A DNA stretch of 64,000 nucleotides from Trichosphaerium sp. ATCC 40318 (lineage: Eukaryota; Discosea; Flabellinia; Trichosidae), in contig JALMLS010000414.1 in the NCBI GenBank assembly GCA_038496445.1, positions 124,001 to 188,000 of the forward strand, in the 5' to 3' direction. The translations under genes were made by a program, and so were the position numbers. Shown one piece after another: positions 1 to 10,843 of this stretch. Within the stretch, counting starts at the first letter, position 1. Every line of letters begins with the position of its first letter. Below the pieces are notes generated by a model. It did not search any database. It was given only the letters and a program-made list of their open reading frames with translations, and was not told the DNA's origin.

Positions 1-38
1 TGTTACAGGCTCTCGAGGGTTTTATTTTATTCACAAAT

Positions 39-528
39 TTAAGTATCGAGGAAGTTAGCAGCCATGAGCAATTCCAAGGCGATTTCAGGTACAATTGGAA
101 ACTCTGAACAAGTGTCAGCATGGTTTAAATGAATAATGTTGTTTTAAGGCGCGTTTTTTCAAAATACAACGCGTTTATACGCACCTGGGATTTCGGATGT
201 GGAGTTAGACCACTTTTGTTTGTAATAGAAGTATTCAATTACTTTCTCCAAAATATTGGTTCTAATGTCTCTGAACGAGATCTCATTCATCTCATTCTCA
301 GTGAAGGTACCTAACGAAAGAGTTAGCTTCAACTAAAACATAAAAAAAAACGTTGAGAGTCCCAACGACTACTAATATAAACGGTATTATGTCATACGCA
401 CCAGGACCAGAAAGCATAGCTTTAATTGTGCCTGAAACCATAGCGCACTTGCGATCTACGACGAATTTGTGGCCTTCACACGACACAATTTTAATAGTGT
501 CCGGTTCAAAATCAGCTGCTTCGGACAT
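39..528 (-). CDS. ELOC: Elongin C
   Basis: Elongin C is the Skp1-like BTB-fold adaptor that joins BC-box substrate receptors to Cul2/Cul5 ubiquitin ligases. Three exons, 402-528, 185-310 and 39-103, join in frame to about 105 residues (human protein: 112). The first exon carries VKLxxxxGHxF-like and SGTIKAMLSGPG motifs, the second FTENEMNEISFRDI, and the third the terminal EIALELLMAANFLDT, which closely follows the family's C-terminus. The start is the ATG at 528. An in-frame ATG 12 nt upstream exists, but the family starts near the one chosen. Both introns have the unusual donor GTGCGT. A FYVE/SAP/RING ligase lies just upstream on the same strand. Confidence 0.93.
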
Positions 529-731
529 CTTTTGCTGCAATTTTAGAGCTGGTCAAAGCAAAGACTTTGTGTAGAATTTCATCGAAAAACTCAAACAGAA
601 AAGAAAACACGAGTCTTCAGAGAATTTATTTATTTTTTTTACAGTTGAGAGAAGCGTTGCGTGACGTAGTGCGTAACGCTCTTTACTATCAGTACAAACG
701 AGGTGGGTATTATTAAGTTGTCAACAATCGC

Positions 732-2270
732 CTAATGAGCGAGGTATGCATCCACTACGCGCGTAATATAACGTCGACAAATTGGACCTACAACCGTCCG
801 TAAGTAACAGAAAGGTGCATACAATCAAGAATTGATTTAAAAACGTACACTGGCTGAGTTGCTTAGAACACTCTTTGCAACAACAAACGTGTCCACACTC
901 GAGAAACACGGTATTAATCTTAGCATCTAAGCATACAACACATTCCTTAATCTCAATTGGCGGTGCAGACTCTGAAAATCGATCTAGAGCGATAAAGTAA
1001 GCTACAAAAGGGTATCTATCAGTCTCTAAAAGGCAAACCTTTTTTCTCATCTGGCACTTCGTCTTCATCTTCACCAATTTCCTTCTTTATACGCTCTATT
1101 AGTTCCTCCTTTTCAACACAGTCATAAAATTGAACATTATGGCGTTTAAGAATTAATTTTAGCTCTCGGACGCGTAGATTATGTAGATTAGTGAAATCAA
1201 CAGGTTCTCTAGTGTAAGTAAAGTTAGCATGACCGAGAGGGAACAACAAAAGGAACTAAAGCCTCTTAGAGACTTTGTTTGAATGATTTTTTTTCAAGCC
1301 AAAACTTACATTTCAGGCTCCACAACTGGCGCTGGTTGTGGTGCAGGTTGTACTGGTACTTGTTGAGGTTGTTGTTGAGGTACATACTGCTGTTGGTAGT
1401 GTTGCTGTGGGGGAACTATAAAAGGGTTATATTAGAGTAGACTAAAGCGGAATGTTGGACTTTTTTTTTGGAAGAAAGTTTTTCTATTCTTGTCGTAAAG
1501 TAGGTACCGTTTCGTTGAGGTGCTCTTTGGTTTCCAGTACGTTGTGCTATCTCATCAACGATTAGCGTGACGAGCTCGCCTTTCTCTAAAGCGAGTGCTG
1601 TGTTGAATTGTTGATTACGCGCAAAACCTTTTAAATCGCTACTCTCAAGCTGCATTAACCCAGTTCTGTTGCCATTTGCTCCTTTTGATAAAAATGAGCA
1701 ACAAAAAAAAAATGAACGACTTGTTTTCATTCAATTAAACGGATGAAAGGAAGTTTTGAGTATTTCAGTTGTTTTGTTAGGGCTTTTAAACTTCTTGTGA
1801 TTTTCAGGAGACTATCGCAACTGGACGCACCATTTACAAGTATATTACAATGCATACATACACGTTGTGGTCTATTAAAACCCTTGATAGCGCATTAGTG
1901 TAAAAGTCTGTGTTAATACAACGATCCTCATCGTCTGTGCGACGTTGTAGTATACATGAGATTTACGTGCCTGTAGTACTAAGGAAAACCGAGAGCAGTC
2001 CGCACAGAATACTCGTCCACATTGGCGACAGCTATGCTATACATACTTAGTATTAAATGTAATAGAGTATTACCTTCCATGTTGCGAAACCAAATTTTTT
2101 ACGACAATGAGGACATTTTGTAATATGCCTAGGCAATGGCAGTGAGTTTGACTATGCGACAGAGCGCAAATTACGGTTTGAGGTAATTTAACGTTTTTTT
2201 TTATTAAATAAAGCTTATACTTACCGTTTATTCTCCCACTGCGATTGTGGTACTGGAGCAATGCCTTGCA
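732..2270 (-). CDS. FYVE-like / SAP / RING E3 ubiquitin ligase (RNF34/CARP type)
   Basis: A multi-exon gene whose pieces give, in order: a FYVE-like zinc module (CPHC at about 2115, HSCRQCGRVFCADC at about 2015, CMHC at about 1865); a helical SAP-like stretch (1510-1690); a Gln/Pro-rich linker (1320-1425); a second SAP-like module (1039-1210); and a C-terminal C3HC4 RING beginning CVVCLDAKINTVFLECGH and ending CPICRR (849-990 plus 732-787). This order is that of the RNF34/RFFL (CARP) ligases, which act at membranes and in p53 and apoptosis control in animals. The first exon begins at the ATG at 2270. Joining the penultimate exon to the last one restores the final CPIC pair in frame. The SAP exon boundaries are the least certain. 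The role here is inferred from architecture only. Confidence 0.75.
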
Positions 2271-2271
2271 T

Positions 2272-3531
2272 GTACTTTTTTTTTTTGAATGTTTTATGCA
2301 GGAACTGGTCAGTCACTTCTAGTCAATCCAACATTACGAATAGCCTAGCGTTCTTTGTAGTTGACTTGAGCGGTTGTTCCGTTCAGGATCCGTTCTGTTG
2401 GATCTTTTAAAGCAAAAAACCTAAGCCGAGTGTATCACTGCGTGCCTATCTTTGACAGTGCCTAAAGTTGCTGCTACGAACAGTAACGAATGCTTAAAAG
2501 AGATATAATAGGTTGGTTGTGGCTGGAGTCCAGTACTAGTTCACTGTTCGAGCTAAGAATCCTGGAGAAGTTCTTCTTGAATTCCACTTGAAAAAAAATG
2601 CAACAGTTTTTCGTCTGACCGCCTTCGAATTCCGTCACTGTGACAATGTTATACAAACATAATATGATAGTTCTGGTTTGGTGCCGTTCCAGCTATCTCA
2701 ATAACTCCGTACTCGCTTAGTTTTTGTCTTGAAAGATACCACTGTACGTTTAGTTTCTGTTGAATGTTCGCATAGAACGACTTTAACATAACGAGCTCCA
2801 ATTTTCACCAAACATGAATTTATCGTCTAGAACGTAACAAAAGTATCGAATTACTACGTAATAGAAGAAGCGGAAAGTACTACTAGAATGTAAAGGCTAC
2901 AGCAATAAGTAAATTAGTTTCCTGTTTAAAAAAAACCCTCGACGGTTTAAAGAAGATCAAGGGTTGACTACTCGAACAATTGGCTGAGCAGAAGTTACAT
3001 CAAATAACAATGCCTTATAGCCGAAGTGACTTCAGCACGCGCTTTATAAACCACAACAAGTGCAAGAAGGATGGAACTATTTTCAAGTGACCCCAACATA
3101 AAAACTTCAAACTTGTTCATTGTTGTATTGCCGATGTATGCTTGACAATAGAATCAAGACTTTAGAACTGTAATCCTCGTATCCATCACAGTATCACAAG
3201 CAATGCTATGAACGCATAAGCTTTAATACCTTCATCAGCAAAAATCACGTGATTCTTGACAATTAGAAAAACACAAACAAGCCACTCAGTCTTGTTTCTA
3301 CCACTCGAATAAACTACAAATAACAAAAAGCTAAGTGCCGCAATAGTTAACTCAATTAGGTTTAAATACGACAAATAGTCTGAGTACAAGTGTATTAGTT
3401 AACAGTATGGAATCCCACAACAATATTGTACTGGATCCACCTTTTGTAACGCTGTCAAGCCTTTTTCCTTATCAATCATTTTGCCAGCACTGTAACATTG
3501 AGCGTGTAATAGACCAGTTAACTAGTTCCAG
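2272..3531. other. No confident gene; hydrophobic open stretches on the minus strand
   Basis: The minus strand has an open stretch at 3186-3389 coding for two hydrophobic segments, a second hydrophobic stretch near 3020-3130 and a third open block at 2474-2800. They could be exons of one small membrane protein. I could not join them in one phase, and joining two of them would need an intron of only about 21 nt. An in-frame ATG at 3407 on the plus strand could extend the following MORN gene, but its sequence does not resemble the family. Confidence 0.3.
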
Positions 3532-4321
3532 ATGTCAAATAAATCACAGCACTTTCACATACTACACCTTCCGATTGAGCTTCACCTCTACATCACTGAT
3601 TTTGATGTTGACACATACATAAAGTGGCCTTTATTGTCTAAACAAACAGCAACAACTTCAAGGTTTGATGAAGACATGAATAAACAGGGGAAATGGACAA
3701 GTTATACAGGTGCTAGTGATCAAATCAAAGATCAAAACAAGCGATCATCAAGAAGAAGATTATCGCAAGGGCATTGGATGAATGGTAAACTTCATGGAGA
3801 ATGTAGAAAGTGGTATGATACTGGTCAATTGGAGAGCCAGTTCTATTATGCAAATGGTATCCCTGTGGGAGAGTTCAAGGCATATTACAAGAATGGGCAG
3901 CTAGGTGAGCACCATAAATATGTTAACAGTGAGATAGAAGGAGAGTGGTGTATGTGGTATCGTAGCGGAGAATTAAGAGAGAAGCATCAAGTCGAAATAT
4001 TGGCATGAGAATGGACAACTTCAAAAGCAGCTTTTTTTTGTCAAAGGCAAAAAAGAAGGTGAGTGGAACGGTTGGAATGAAGACGGCCATATGACATACA
4101 AGTTTAACTATGTCAATGACGTGAATGAAGGACAACAGCTCATGTGGCATTCACAAAATCAACTATCCATGGAGTATTTTTGTGTCAATGGTAAAAAACA
4201 TGGAGTTAGTAAGTCATGGTATAAAAATGGTTTACTACATATTGAGACTAAATACGACAATGGCAAGAAAGTAGGAGAATCAAAAGTATGGGATCAAAAC
4301 GGTCAATTATCCTATATGTAG
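3532..4321 (+). pseudogene. F-box-like / MORN-variant repeat gene with a frameshift
   Basis: The N-terminus (LPIELHLYITDFDVDTY, then WPLLSKQTATTSRF) matches the F-box-like start shared by three other genes in the window. It is followed by about 24-residue MORN-variant repeats of the type GEFKAYYKNGQL. The frame from the ATG at 3532 stops at 4008. The repeats continue in the +1 frame, from about WHENGQL at 4000 to a stop at 4321. At the junction about eleven residues of a repeat unit are missing and the frame shifts, so a deletion inside a repeat is the simplest explanation. No splice signals there would restore the frame neatly. The first open frame may still give a short protein of 158 residues. 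Confidence 0.65.
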
Positions 4322-4820
4322 AGAACAATCAAGAATACAATGAGTTAGAGTTCTAACACTCAGTTGACTTTCTTCTATCAACTAACCAATGAACACTAAC
4401 TATAGACGATGTTGGGAGGAAGACAAAATGTATTGTGGCTCTAGTGCAGCGCCAAGTATTTGTTATATTATACAAGAACACTTGGAAAATAAAAGAAGGT
4501 TTTTACAGTTTGAAAAAAAAACAAATTGAAAAGGAAATTTTTGGGTGGGATGTGGGTGATTGCTGCTCGCCATGTTGTTTATGAGCTTTGTAGGTTGTTG
4601 TCGTTGATTTATACAAAGTCAACTGAAGTTTACCCAAACGTCTGTAACTGAGTAAAACACGTGTACAGCCATTTTGATGGTACTTTATCCATAGAGTTAA
4701 TATGAACAACTAAAGAAGAGTTCAAGTTTGATCGACTTGATCATTTAGCAATCTATAAGTTCTAGATTTGGTAAAGGGTGTTTACCCCATACTTGTTTGA
4801 CACCCTCGTATGTTATTAAA

Positions 4821-5545
4821 TTACAAGTCAAGGTTGATAGTGTGTACACCAGTCAATGCCTTCAACCCTTCATCTGTAACATCTGTTAATCTCAAATTTA
4901 TTGTGTGTACACCAGATAAAGCTTTGATACCAATGTCTGATATATATTGACAACATCCCAAATCTATAGTATGTACTCCAACTAGAGGTATAAGGCCTTC
5001 ATCTGTTATATCACAAAATTCTAGGTTGATAGTGTGTACACCAGTCAATGCCTTCAACCCTTCATCTGTAACATCTGTTAATTTCAAATTTATTGTGTGT
5101 ACACCAGATAAAGCTTTGATACCAATGTCTGATATATATTGACAATATCCCAAATCTATACTATGTACTCCAGACAAGGCCTTCAAACCTTCGTCTGCCA
5201 CATTTGTAAATGATAAATCTATAGTGTGTACTCCAGCCAATGCCTTTATACCCTCATCAGTTACAGCGGTAGCACTCAAATCAATCGTATGAACACCTGA
5301 AAGTAAGCGCACGTGACTGTCGTCTAAGGTACTTCTCAGTTTAACCAAGGAAATCTCCGTATTCTGTAGTAAAGGACTCCCACAGAGTGTTTTCAATTCG
5401 TCAATGCTTGAAACTTCAATACGATTGTATCCAACATGGTTGTGGACGATATCGTGGAGTAAGTGGCATGTTTGTGCTGAACAAAGCGTAAACGTTCCTT
5501 GTTTGAGAATATGAACTATTAATTCAACTGGTAGTGTTGTCCAAA
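4821..5545 (-). CDS. F-box-like / TDEG leucine-rich repeat protein (5' end missing)
   Basis: The open exon starts after an AG at 5545 with an F-box-like helix pair (LPVELIVHIL, then SAQTCHLLHDIVHNHVGY) and runs into about eight leucine-rich repeats of the form TDEGIKALSGVHTIDL. No ATG lies in frame at the start. The two best preserved relatives in the window have a separate first exon, so one is expected here too. A LINE begins about 75 bp upstream and may have separated or destroyed it. The last four repeats include a higher-order duplication: the blocks starting SDIGIKALSGVHTINL recur almost unchanged. The likely role is a substrate receptor of an SCF-type ubiquitin ligase, inferred from architecture. 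Confidence 0.7.
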
Positions 5546-5620
5546 CTTTTTATTTGTATTTCCCGTGTGCCACGTGTGTTGATGCGAAAGCTTGATAACC
5601 TGAATGTAGAGGTAGCAAAT

Positions 5621-5645
5621 ACCGGTCCGATACCGGTCCGGTTTG
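5621..5645. repeat. ACCGGTCCG minisatellite, left flank of the LINE
   Basis: Two copies of ACCGGTCCG stand at 5621 and 5632. Further copies lie at the other end of the element (7388 and 7423), and a related GGACCGGTAT stands near 7566. The motif contains the palindrome ACCGGT. The arrangement suggests the LINE landed inside a short pre-existing array. Confidence 0.7.
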
Positions 5646-7400
5646 TTTGTTTGTTTGGTTTATTTGACTATGTTTTACTTTAGTCGAGCACATTTCGCGT
5701 TACATATATAGTACAACACAGGCCTTAGCCTGGGAAATGTCCTCTTTACTTTTTTGTTATGTGTATTCGTTGATCATATATTCCTCTCCGTTCCTCCTCG
5801 CTCGTTCTTTTACTCTTTTAAGTTTGATCGCATGATTTGCTTTCCTGTTAATTATATACTTTTTATATAATTCTATTTGGTGTATCATATGTGCCATCTC
5901 TTTCGCTCTCCTCCGGAGTAGCCTATTGGTGGATTTGTCTACATCTAATTCCCTAATGAATTGTGTAGATAGGCCAAGAAATGTGTAATCTGTAGCGTAT
6001 CCAAAGCAAGAGTGTGTTAGCTGTTTGTTGTATTCTTCATTTAATAGCGCCAGTGTATTTTTGTTGTAGAAAGTTGGGTATTTCATCGAGTCTCTGTACA
6101 TACATTCTGTAATTGCAAAGTGGTGTTTAGTGTACTCTCTTTTGTTGAATCCTAGTATGGCTAATAGCCATAATTCCGGTGATATTTTCCTATTTGGGTT
6201 TCTGTATTTGACGAATAAGTTAGTGTGATTGAAAATTCTGTCGTGTAGTGGGGTATTGTTTTCGTCTTGATCTTTGGAGAGTGGAGTTAGCACGCTTTTA
6301 AATCCATTATTTTCTAAATGTCCAGTGATCGGAATTGCTTTCTCTATACCTTCTAAGGTGCCTTTTGTGTTTATGAGGTGTTGTGTTACTTGACCTATGA
6401 CTTCACCAGTTGAATAGTAAAATGTGTTTTCTGGGTCACAGTAGTTGAAATGTTTTACGTCTTCTATTTCTCTTTCGTCGTCCTCTTCTAGGTTACATAA
6501 TTCGCATTTGTCATCATCATACATTTCTGTCATATATTTTTCTATGTAGTTGGATGGTGTTCCTATATTTGTAGCTATGCTATTAAGTTTTTGGTTCAGG
6601 TTCAGGTTATTTGTCTTGAGCCGAAATATAAAGTCTTGTACCCTTCCATATTCAGCTTCATTCCTCTGAAATATTAAGTTAGATGTGTGCATGTCTATAC
6701 GTTCGTATTTAGCTGGTCCTGTAGATTCAGTAATCCATCTTTTATCCCAGAATGTTTGGTTTTCGTTTTTGCGAACTTTTTGGTAGTTGCCGTATGTGAC
6801 CATACCATTCTTGCTGACTATAAACGTGTTATGCCCTTTACCTATCTTATTAAATAACGGAACGTCTTCCGATTCTTCATCTCTACCATGTTTTGCTAGG
6901 GTATCTGCGTTCTTGTTACCTTTCACTAACGCTTTGACTACGTCTTCTCCATATTTGTTTCTTAATTTAGTGAAGTGTTCTTTCTTTGTTTCTGTGATTG
7001 ATATTGTTTCGAAATCGTCTGTGTGTGCTGGTATCCATACTATTTTTACATTGACTAGCTCCATTGCTTTATGAATGCGATATAGTATTGCTTTGTAAGA
7101 CAGTTTTTTCCTACTATGTACGCTAGCTAGTTTGTACTGTTTAATAAGACTTTTGGCTCCTACACAGTCTGTTCCTAGCAAAGCTTTGCATCCTTTAGGG
7201 ATAGTTTTCAGCGCAGTTTCTATAGCATATAGTTCTGCAAAGATAGGCGTGGTATCAAAGGGTACTACACCACTAATTTTATAGTTTTCACTCAGGAAAA
7301 CACCATAACCTGCTCGGCAATCCACTTCTGTGTTGCTGTAACAACTACCGTCTGTGGCTATAATAAGCCAGTTGTTAGTTTTTGTTAACCGGTCCGGTTT
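5632..7400 (-). mobile_element. 5'-truncated non-LTR retrotransposon (LINE) with RNase H
   Basis: Read on the minus strand, the element carries an RNase H-containing C-terminal ORF, a short 3' untranslated region, and an AAAC-type repeat tail at about 5641-5660, as expected for a LINE 3' end. The reverse transcriptase part is absent, so the copy is 5' truncated. Thirteen identical bases, ACCGGTCCGGTTT, stand at 5632-5644 and 7388-7400 and could be a target-site duplication. The same motif is also repeated in the flanks, so this is not certain. Confidence 0.8.
5757..7387 (-). CDS. LINE C-terminal polyprotein fragment: RNase H plus CCHC-like tail
   Basis: An open frame of more than 520 codons without a stop. 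It begins with a complete RNase HI domain. The catalytic acids are visible in IATDGSCYSN, FAELYAIETAL, LLGTDCVGAK and GNKNADTLAKHG. The middle has the CELCNLEEDD...EDVKHFNYC pattern typical of the tail of LINE ORF2 proteins, and about 200 further residues of unknown function follow. There is no ATG at the start, because the reading frame enters directly from the truncated 5' end. The intact frame implies a recent insertion. I see no evidence of domestication. Confidence 0.8.
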
Positions 7401-8430
7401 CTATATCGGTTTTCGGTCCGTAACCGGTCCGCAATTTAGAACAAGAGTTGAGCTCATTCAGTGAACATCAAGTTGTTTCTTCCTTTTTGAACTGGTCTTT
7501 TGTGTTGCGGTCTGTAACTGGATAGGTGTGTACGTAGTCTTAGCAATCCACGGACAACTAGTTTGGACCGGTATTTAAGCAATGTCTACCTGAATGATGT
7601 TCAATGATTACAGTTGGTAAGAAGTCAACACATCTTTGTCAATTAAAACGACAGGTGACTAAGGTAAATTGCACCCTGGCAGCTGGAAAAGAGTGGTATG
7701 AAAAATGGACTGGTAGCAATACATGGGCAATATAGTCTCTATGGAGACTATCAAGAAATAAGAAAAACTTCAAGAATTTGATGAAGAAGGAAACAATTGT
7801 AACTTTTGTGTCATTGAGTATTTCAATAAAGTTTGATTGAACTATCCAATTAAGAACGTGAGTAAGTTATATCCAAATACATTATAAGTACCAAAACCTC
7901 TATGCGTGTGTTTTGTACAACTTTGGGACAAGAAAACAACAAGAGTGTCGTACTTTTATTACTGGTTATGGTGACATTACCACGTGTTGTTTTTTCAACA
8001 AAGACGTACTTGTTTTAATAAATCTAGATAATCGACACCATTCTCGTTGGTTCAAAGGTGCACTCACATGTATAAGATACATGTTCCTAAACAAGACTTA
8101 TCAGAAGTACAAACCTTGAACCAGGAAACTCTCCCATTCTAACCAATTGGCCAGGCCACAATTATGAGTATTGACTGAGCTGACTTTGCTATCATTTGGC
8201 AAAGTTGTAACTAACTCCTTAATTGAAGGTTTTGGACCCACAAATGCGTACAAAATCAATTGATTTTACAGTGATTGGGGTACATAGAACGCCATCAACT
8301 CATGTGAGGTCAAAGGAAAAGTAAAACAGAATGTCAATTGTTGTTTTAATACCTTTCTTGAATATTAATGGTCATGTTGAGCAATTCACAATGTTTGAGA
8401 ACGTTAGCACTACATAATTTATTACTTTGT
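7401..8430. other. Intergenic, no recognisable gene
   Basis: ACCGGTCCG copies continue to about 7432. One minus-strand open stretch at about 8112-8250 (containing GPKPSIKELVTTLP) looks protein-like but has no acceptor or neighbouring exon I can identify. Nothing else stands out. Confidence 0.4.
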
Positions 8431-10192
8431 TTACCCCTGTGAAACCAACATAACTAACAGTATAATAATTAGATGGACACTATACAATTCTCTTGTTCCT
8501 GAACTACACGGGAATATATCGCCAATAAAGAATAGAGCACGTGTAGAAGAAAGTTCTACAAAACACAATAAACAAACGTTTGTACAAAACAATAATAGAA
8601 TATGATACCTGACTTTAGTGATGAGCAACCAGAAGCGTGCTTGACCAATACATCCTCAACTGAAGATTCATCACAGAATGAATTAGAGTTAAATAATTCA
8701 AATCCATTAACAACAGAATCAAGTGAAACTGTGAGACTACTAAATGAAGTACATCCTTCAACAATTATCGTTGTATTCTCATCAACTGTGATTACAGCAC
8801 TATCAAACGAAATGTTTCCTTACACCAGACTATTAATATAACGCATAAAGTACGTTATTTGTATGTACCTTGTACTTTGATGGTGATACCACGCAAGTCT
8901 AGCTCTCCAACCAACTCAACATTTTGATTCAAGAAGACACAAAAAGTAGTATTTGAACATGTTGCACCAAATGATTCGAGAGCGATTGCTTGGGTAGTTA
9001 ATACTACCGTTGGCGATGATGTTTGTGCTGGTGCGCTTGAAGGCTGATTGTATGCTCCAATACATTTACCAGCTTGCCCTAAACAGGAATTGATAAACAG
9101 CACTTTTTGGGTAAAAGACATTATGTTTTACCTGCTGCGTAGATGCTAGCTATCTCTGCGTCTTGAAGTGTTGCATTATAATATGACACCTGCAACATAT
9201 TATTAATTAGTAGCAGGATGATTTATACAGTACTTCATCTATTGCAAGGAAAACCCCCGTCTCTCCAATTTCAAATTGTTTTCCAGGATGAGTTATACAA
9301 CATTGGAGTTTACTACTAATATGACTAACGGCTCCATCAAGATAAAAGATAAACTGATAGTCAGGTCTAAAGAGAATGTGAACATAGGCGCTACACTCAG
9401 TAACATACTCAGAGAAGGTCAGAGCCACGTGATGCCATCTGCCATCAAGCAGACCAGGTGATACAGCCGGTACAAATTGATTTGTTCCATTGGCTACATA
9501 ATGTACTTGCAAACGCGCTTGTAGTGAGACAGCTACTTGTATGCCAGTGCGATCGTACATGTAAAAAAACCATCCGGTGTCAATGGGTGCAACAATCATG
9601 AACCAGAACTCAACAGTGAAATTGCCTACAAATTCAATAACGGTTTGCCTCAAATTCTGTTTCAAAGTGGATTGGCTGTCTAGTTGCGTACTGAAATTGG
9701 TACCGCTCGTATCACCAGTATTTACTTCAAAAGCTCCTGTTCCATCTAACAACACTCCGTTGCCTACATAGCCCTATAGAATGATTTAGCATCCACGAAA
9801 GCAATAGTACGAAAAAATAAATCAACGAACAAGTAGCGGAGTTTTTGCTCGGAGCACGTGATTAATTTCGGCTAAAAAAAAGGTAATTTAATTGTATTAA
9901 ATAGTAATTAATAGCGTCCAAGGTGTATTGATACAGTTACAAAACGAGTCAAAAAGGCGTTTTGAGACAGGCAACAATATAAACTTACCGCGGAACTGAT
10001 ATCACCTGATGCAGTTGAAAAACGAGAAGTTGAGTTCGTATTGTTTATTGTATTGGCTACTAAATTATTTTCGTCTTCGAACTTGTAAAGGGCAACAATA
10101 GAATCAGGAGCATTGTAGCATATACTCTGACATTCTTGGATAGTAAATAAGAGCGCTAGTACAAAGAACATGTCCGAGTTTGAGAATAACAT
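8431..10192 (-). CDS. Secreted LamG-like (jelly-roll) protein, copy A, intact
   Basis: The ATG at 10192 opens a signal peptide (MLFSNSDMFFVLALLFTIQ). Exon 1 (9989-10192) and exon 2 (9234-9773) are both multiples of three. Exon 2 holds a concanavalin/LamG-like beta-sandwich with VEFWFMI, GLLDGRWHHVALTFS and FYLDGAVSH, typical of Laminin_G_3 domains. A short exon near 9134-9190 completes that domain (SYYNATLQDAEIASIYAA). Further exons encode a Ser/Thr-rich linker and a Cys-containing beta-rich module. The end (LYSVHLIIILLVMLV, then stop at 8431) is hydrophobic and could be a GPI-anchor signal or a membrane helix. It is probably a cell-surface glycan- or protein-binding protein. A second copy lies 2.43 kb upstream. 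Confidence 0.8.
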
Positions 10193-10843
10193 TTGTGTTG
10201 AGAAGGCAAAAGAATCGTTTAACCGTGACTGATTTTTGACTTGTGCGTTAGCTCTCAGTTTTTCACACCAAATTAGTCAAACATGGAAAGTGTCCCAAAA
10301 AAATGCCACGTTTATTATTTTACACTATTTAAGCAATTTAAAACTTTGTCATACACCATGAACACCACTGCGCATATTCTACAACGGCGCCACTTCTGTC
10401 TGAGCAGCCATTCTCATGAGCTATAATCACACTTTAGCTGCGTCCAATTTGATTCAATTTGGGCACACCATGTGAGTACCACAATTGATGCACCACTTCC
10501 ACCCTGTGCCACCTCTCCGCGCCTGAAAACATACATTCACGACAGGTGTAAATTTGATGGAAGTACCTTTTTTTAGCACTTTTATCTTTTTTCAAATTCG
10601 ATTTTTTCGTTTGGATTCTGCTTGCTTCTTAATACTTTCTTGCTCCTTCTTTTTTGCGCTGTTTTCTGTTAACTTCAGAAGTGATTTGCGAATTCTTTTC
10701 ATAAGGTGCGGGCTTCATTTGTTGTTCAAAATTTTAGGGACACTTTACATGTTTGACTAATTATTGGTTTCACGTTGAGCAGTTCAAAACGGCAAATATT
10801 TGTACTTTGAGAACGCTAGTGTTATACCATTTATTGCTTTGTT
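10193..10843. other. Spacer between the LamG copies
   Basis: The spacer contains a minus-strand stretch at about 10455-10530 that would encode a small zinc-ribbon-like tail (GWKWCINCGTHMVCPN), preceded by a Lys-rich region near 10570-10710. All three frames of the Lys-rich part contain stops, so no intact gene can be built. It may be a decayed gene. Confidence 0.35.

Noticed and set aside
2474-3389. A small membrane protein gene on the minus strand.
   Set aside because: The hydrophobic stretches cannot be joined in one phase without an intron of about 21 nt, so it is described only as a region.
5757-7325. GTG start at 7325 for the RNase H frame, making a 522-residue gene.
   Set aside because: The frame and the RNase H first catalytic Asp continue upstream of it; it is the truncated end of a LINE protein, not a gene with its own start.
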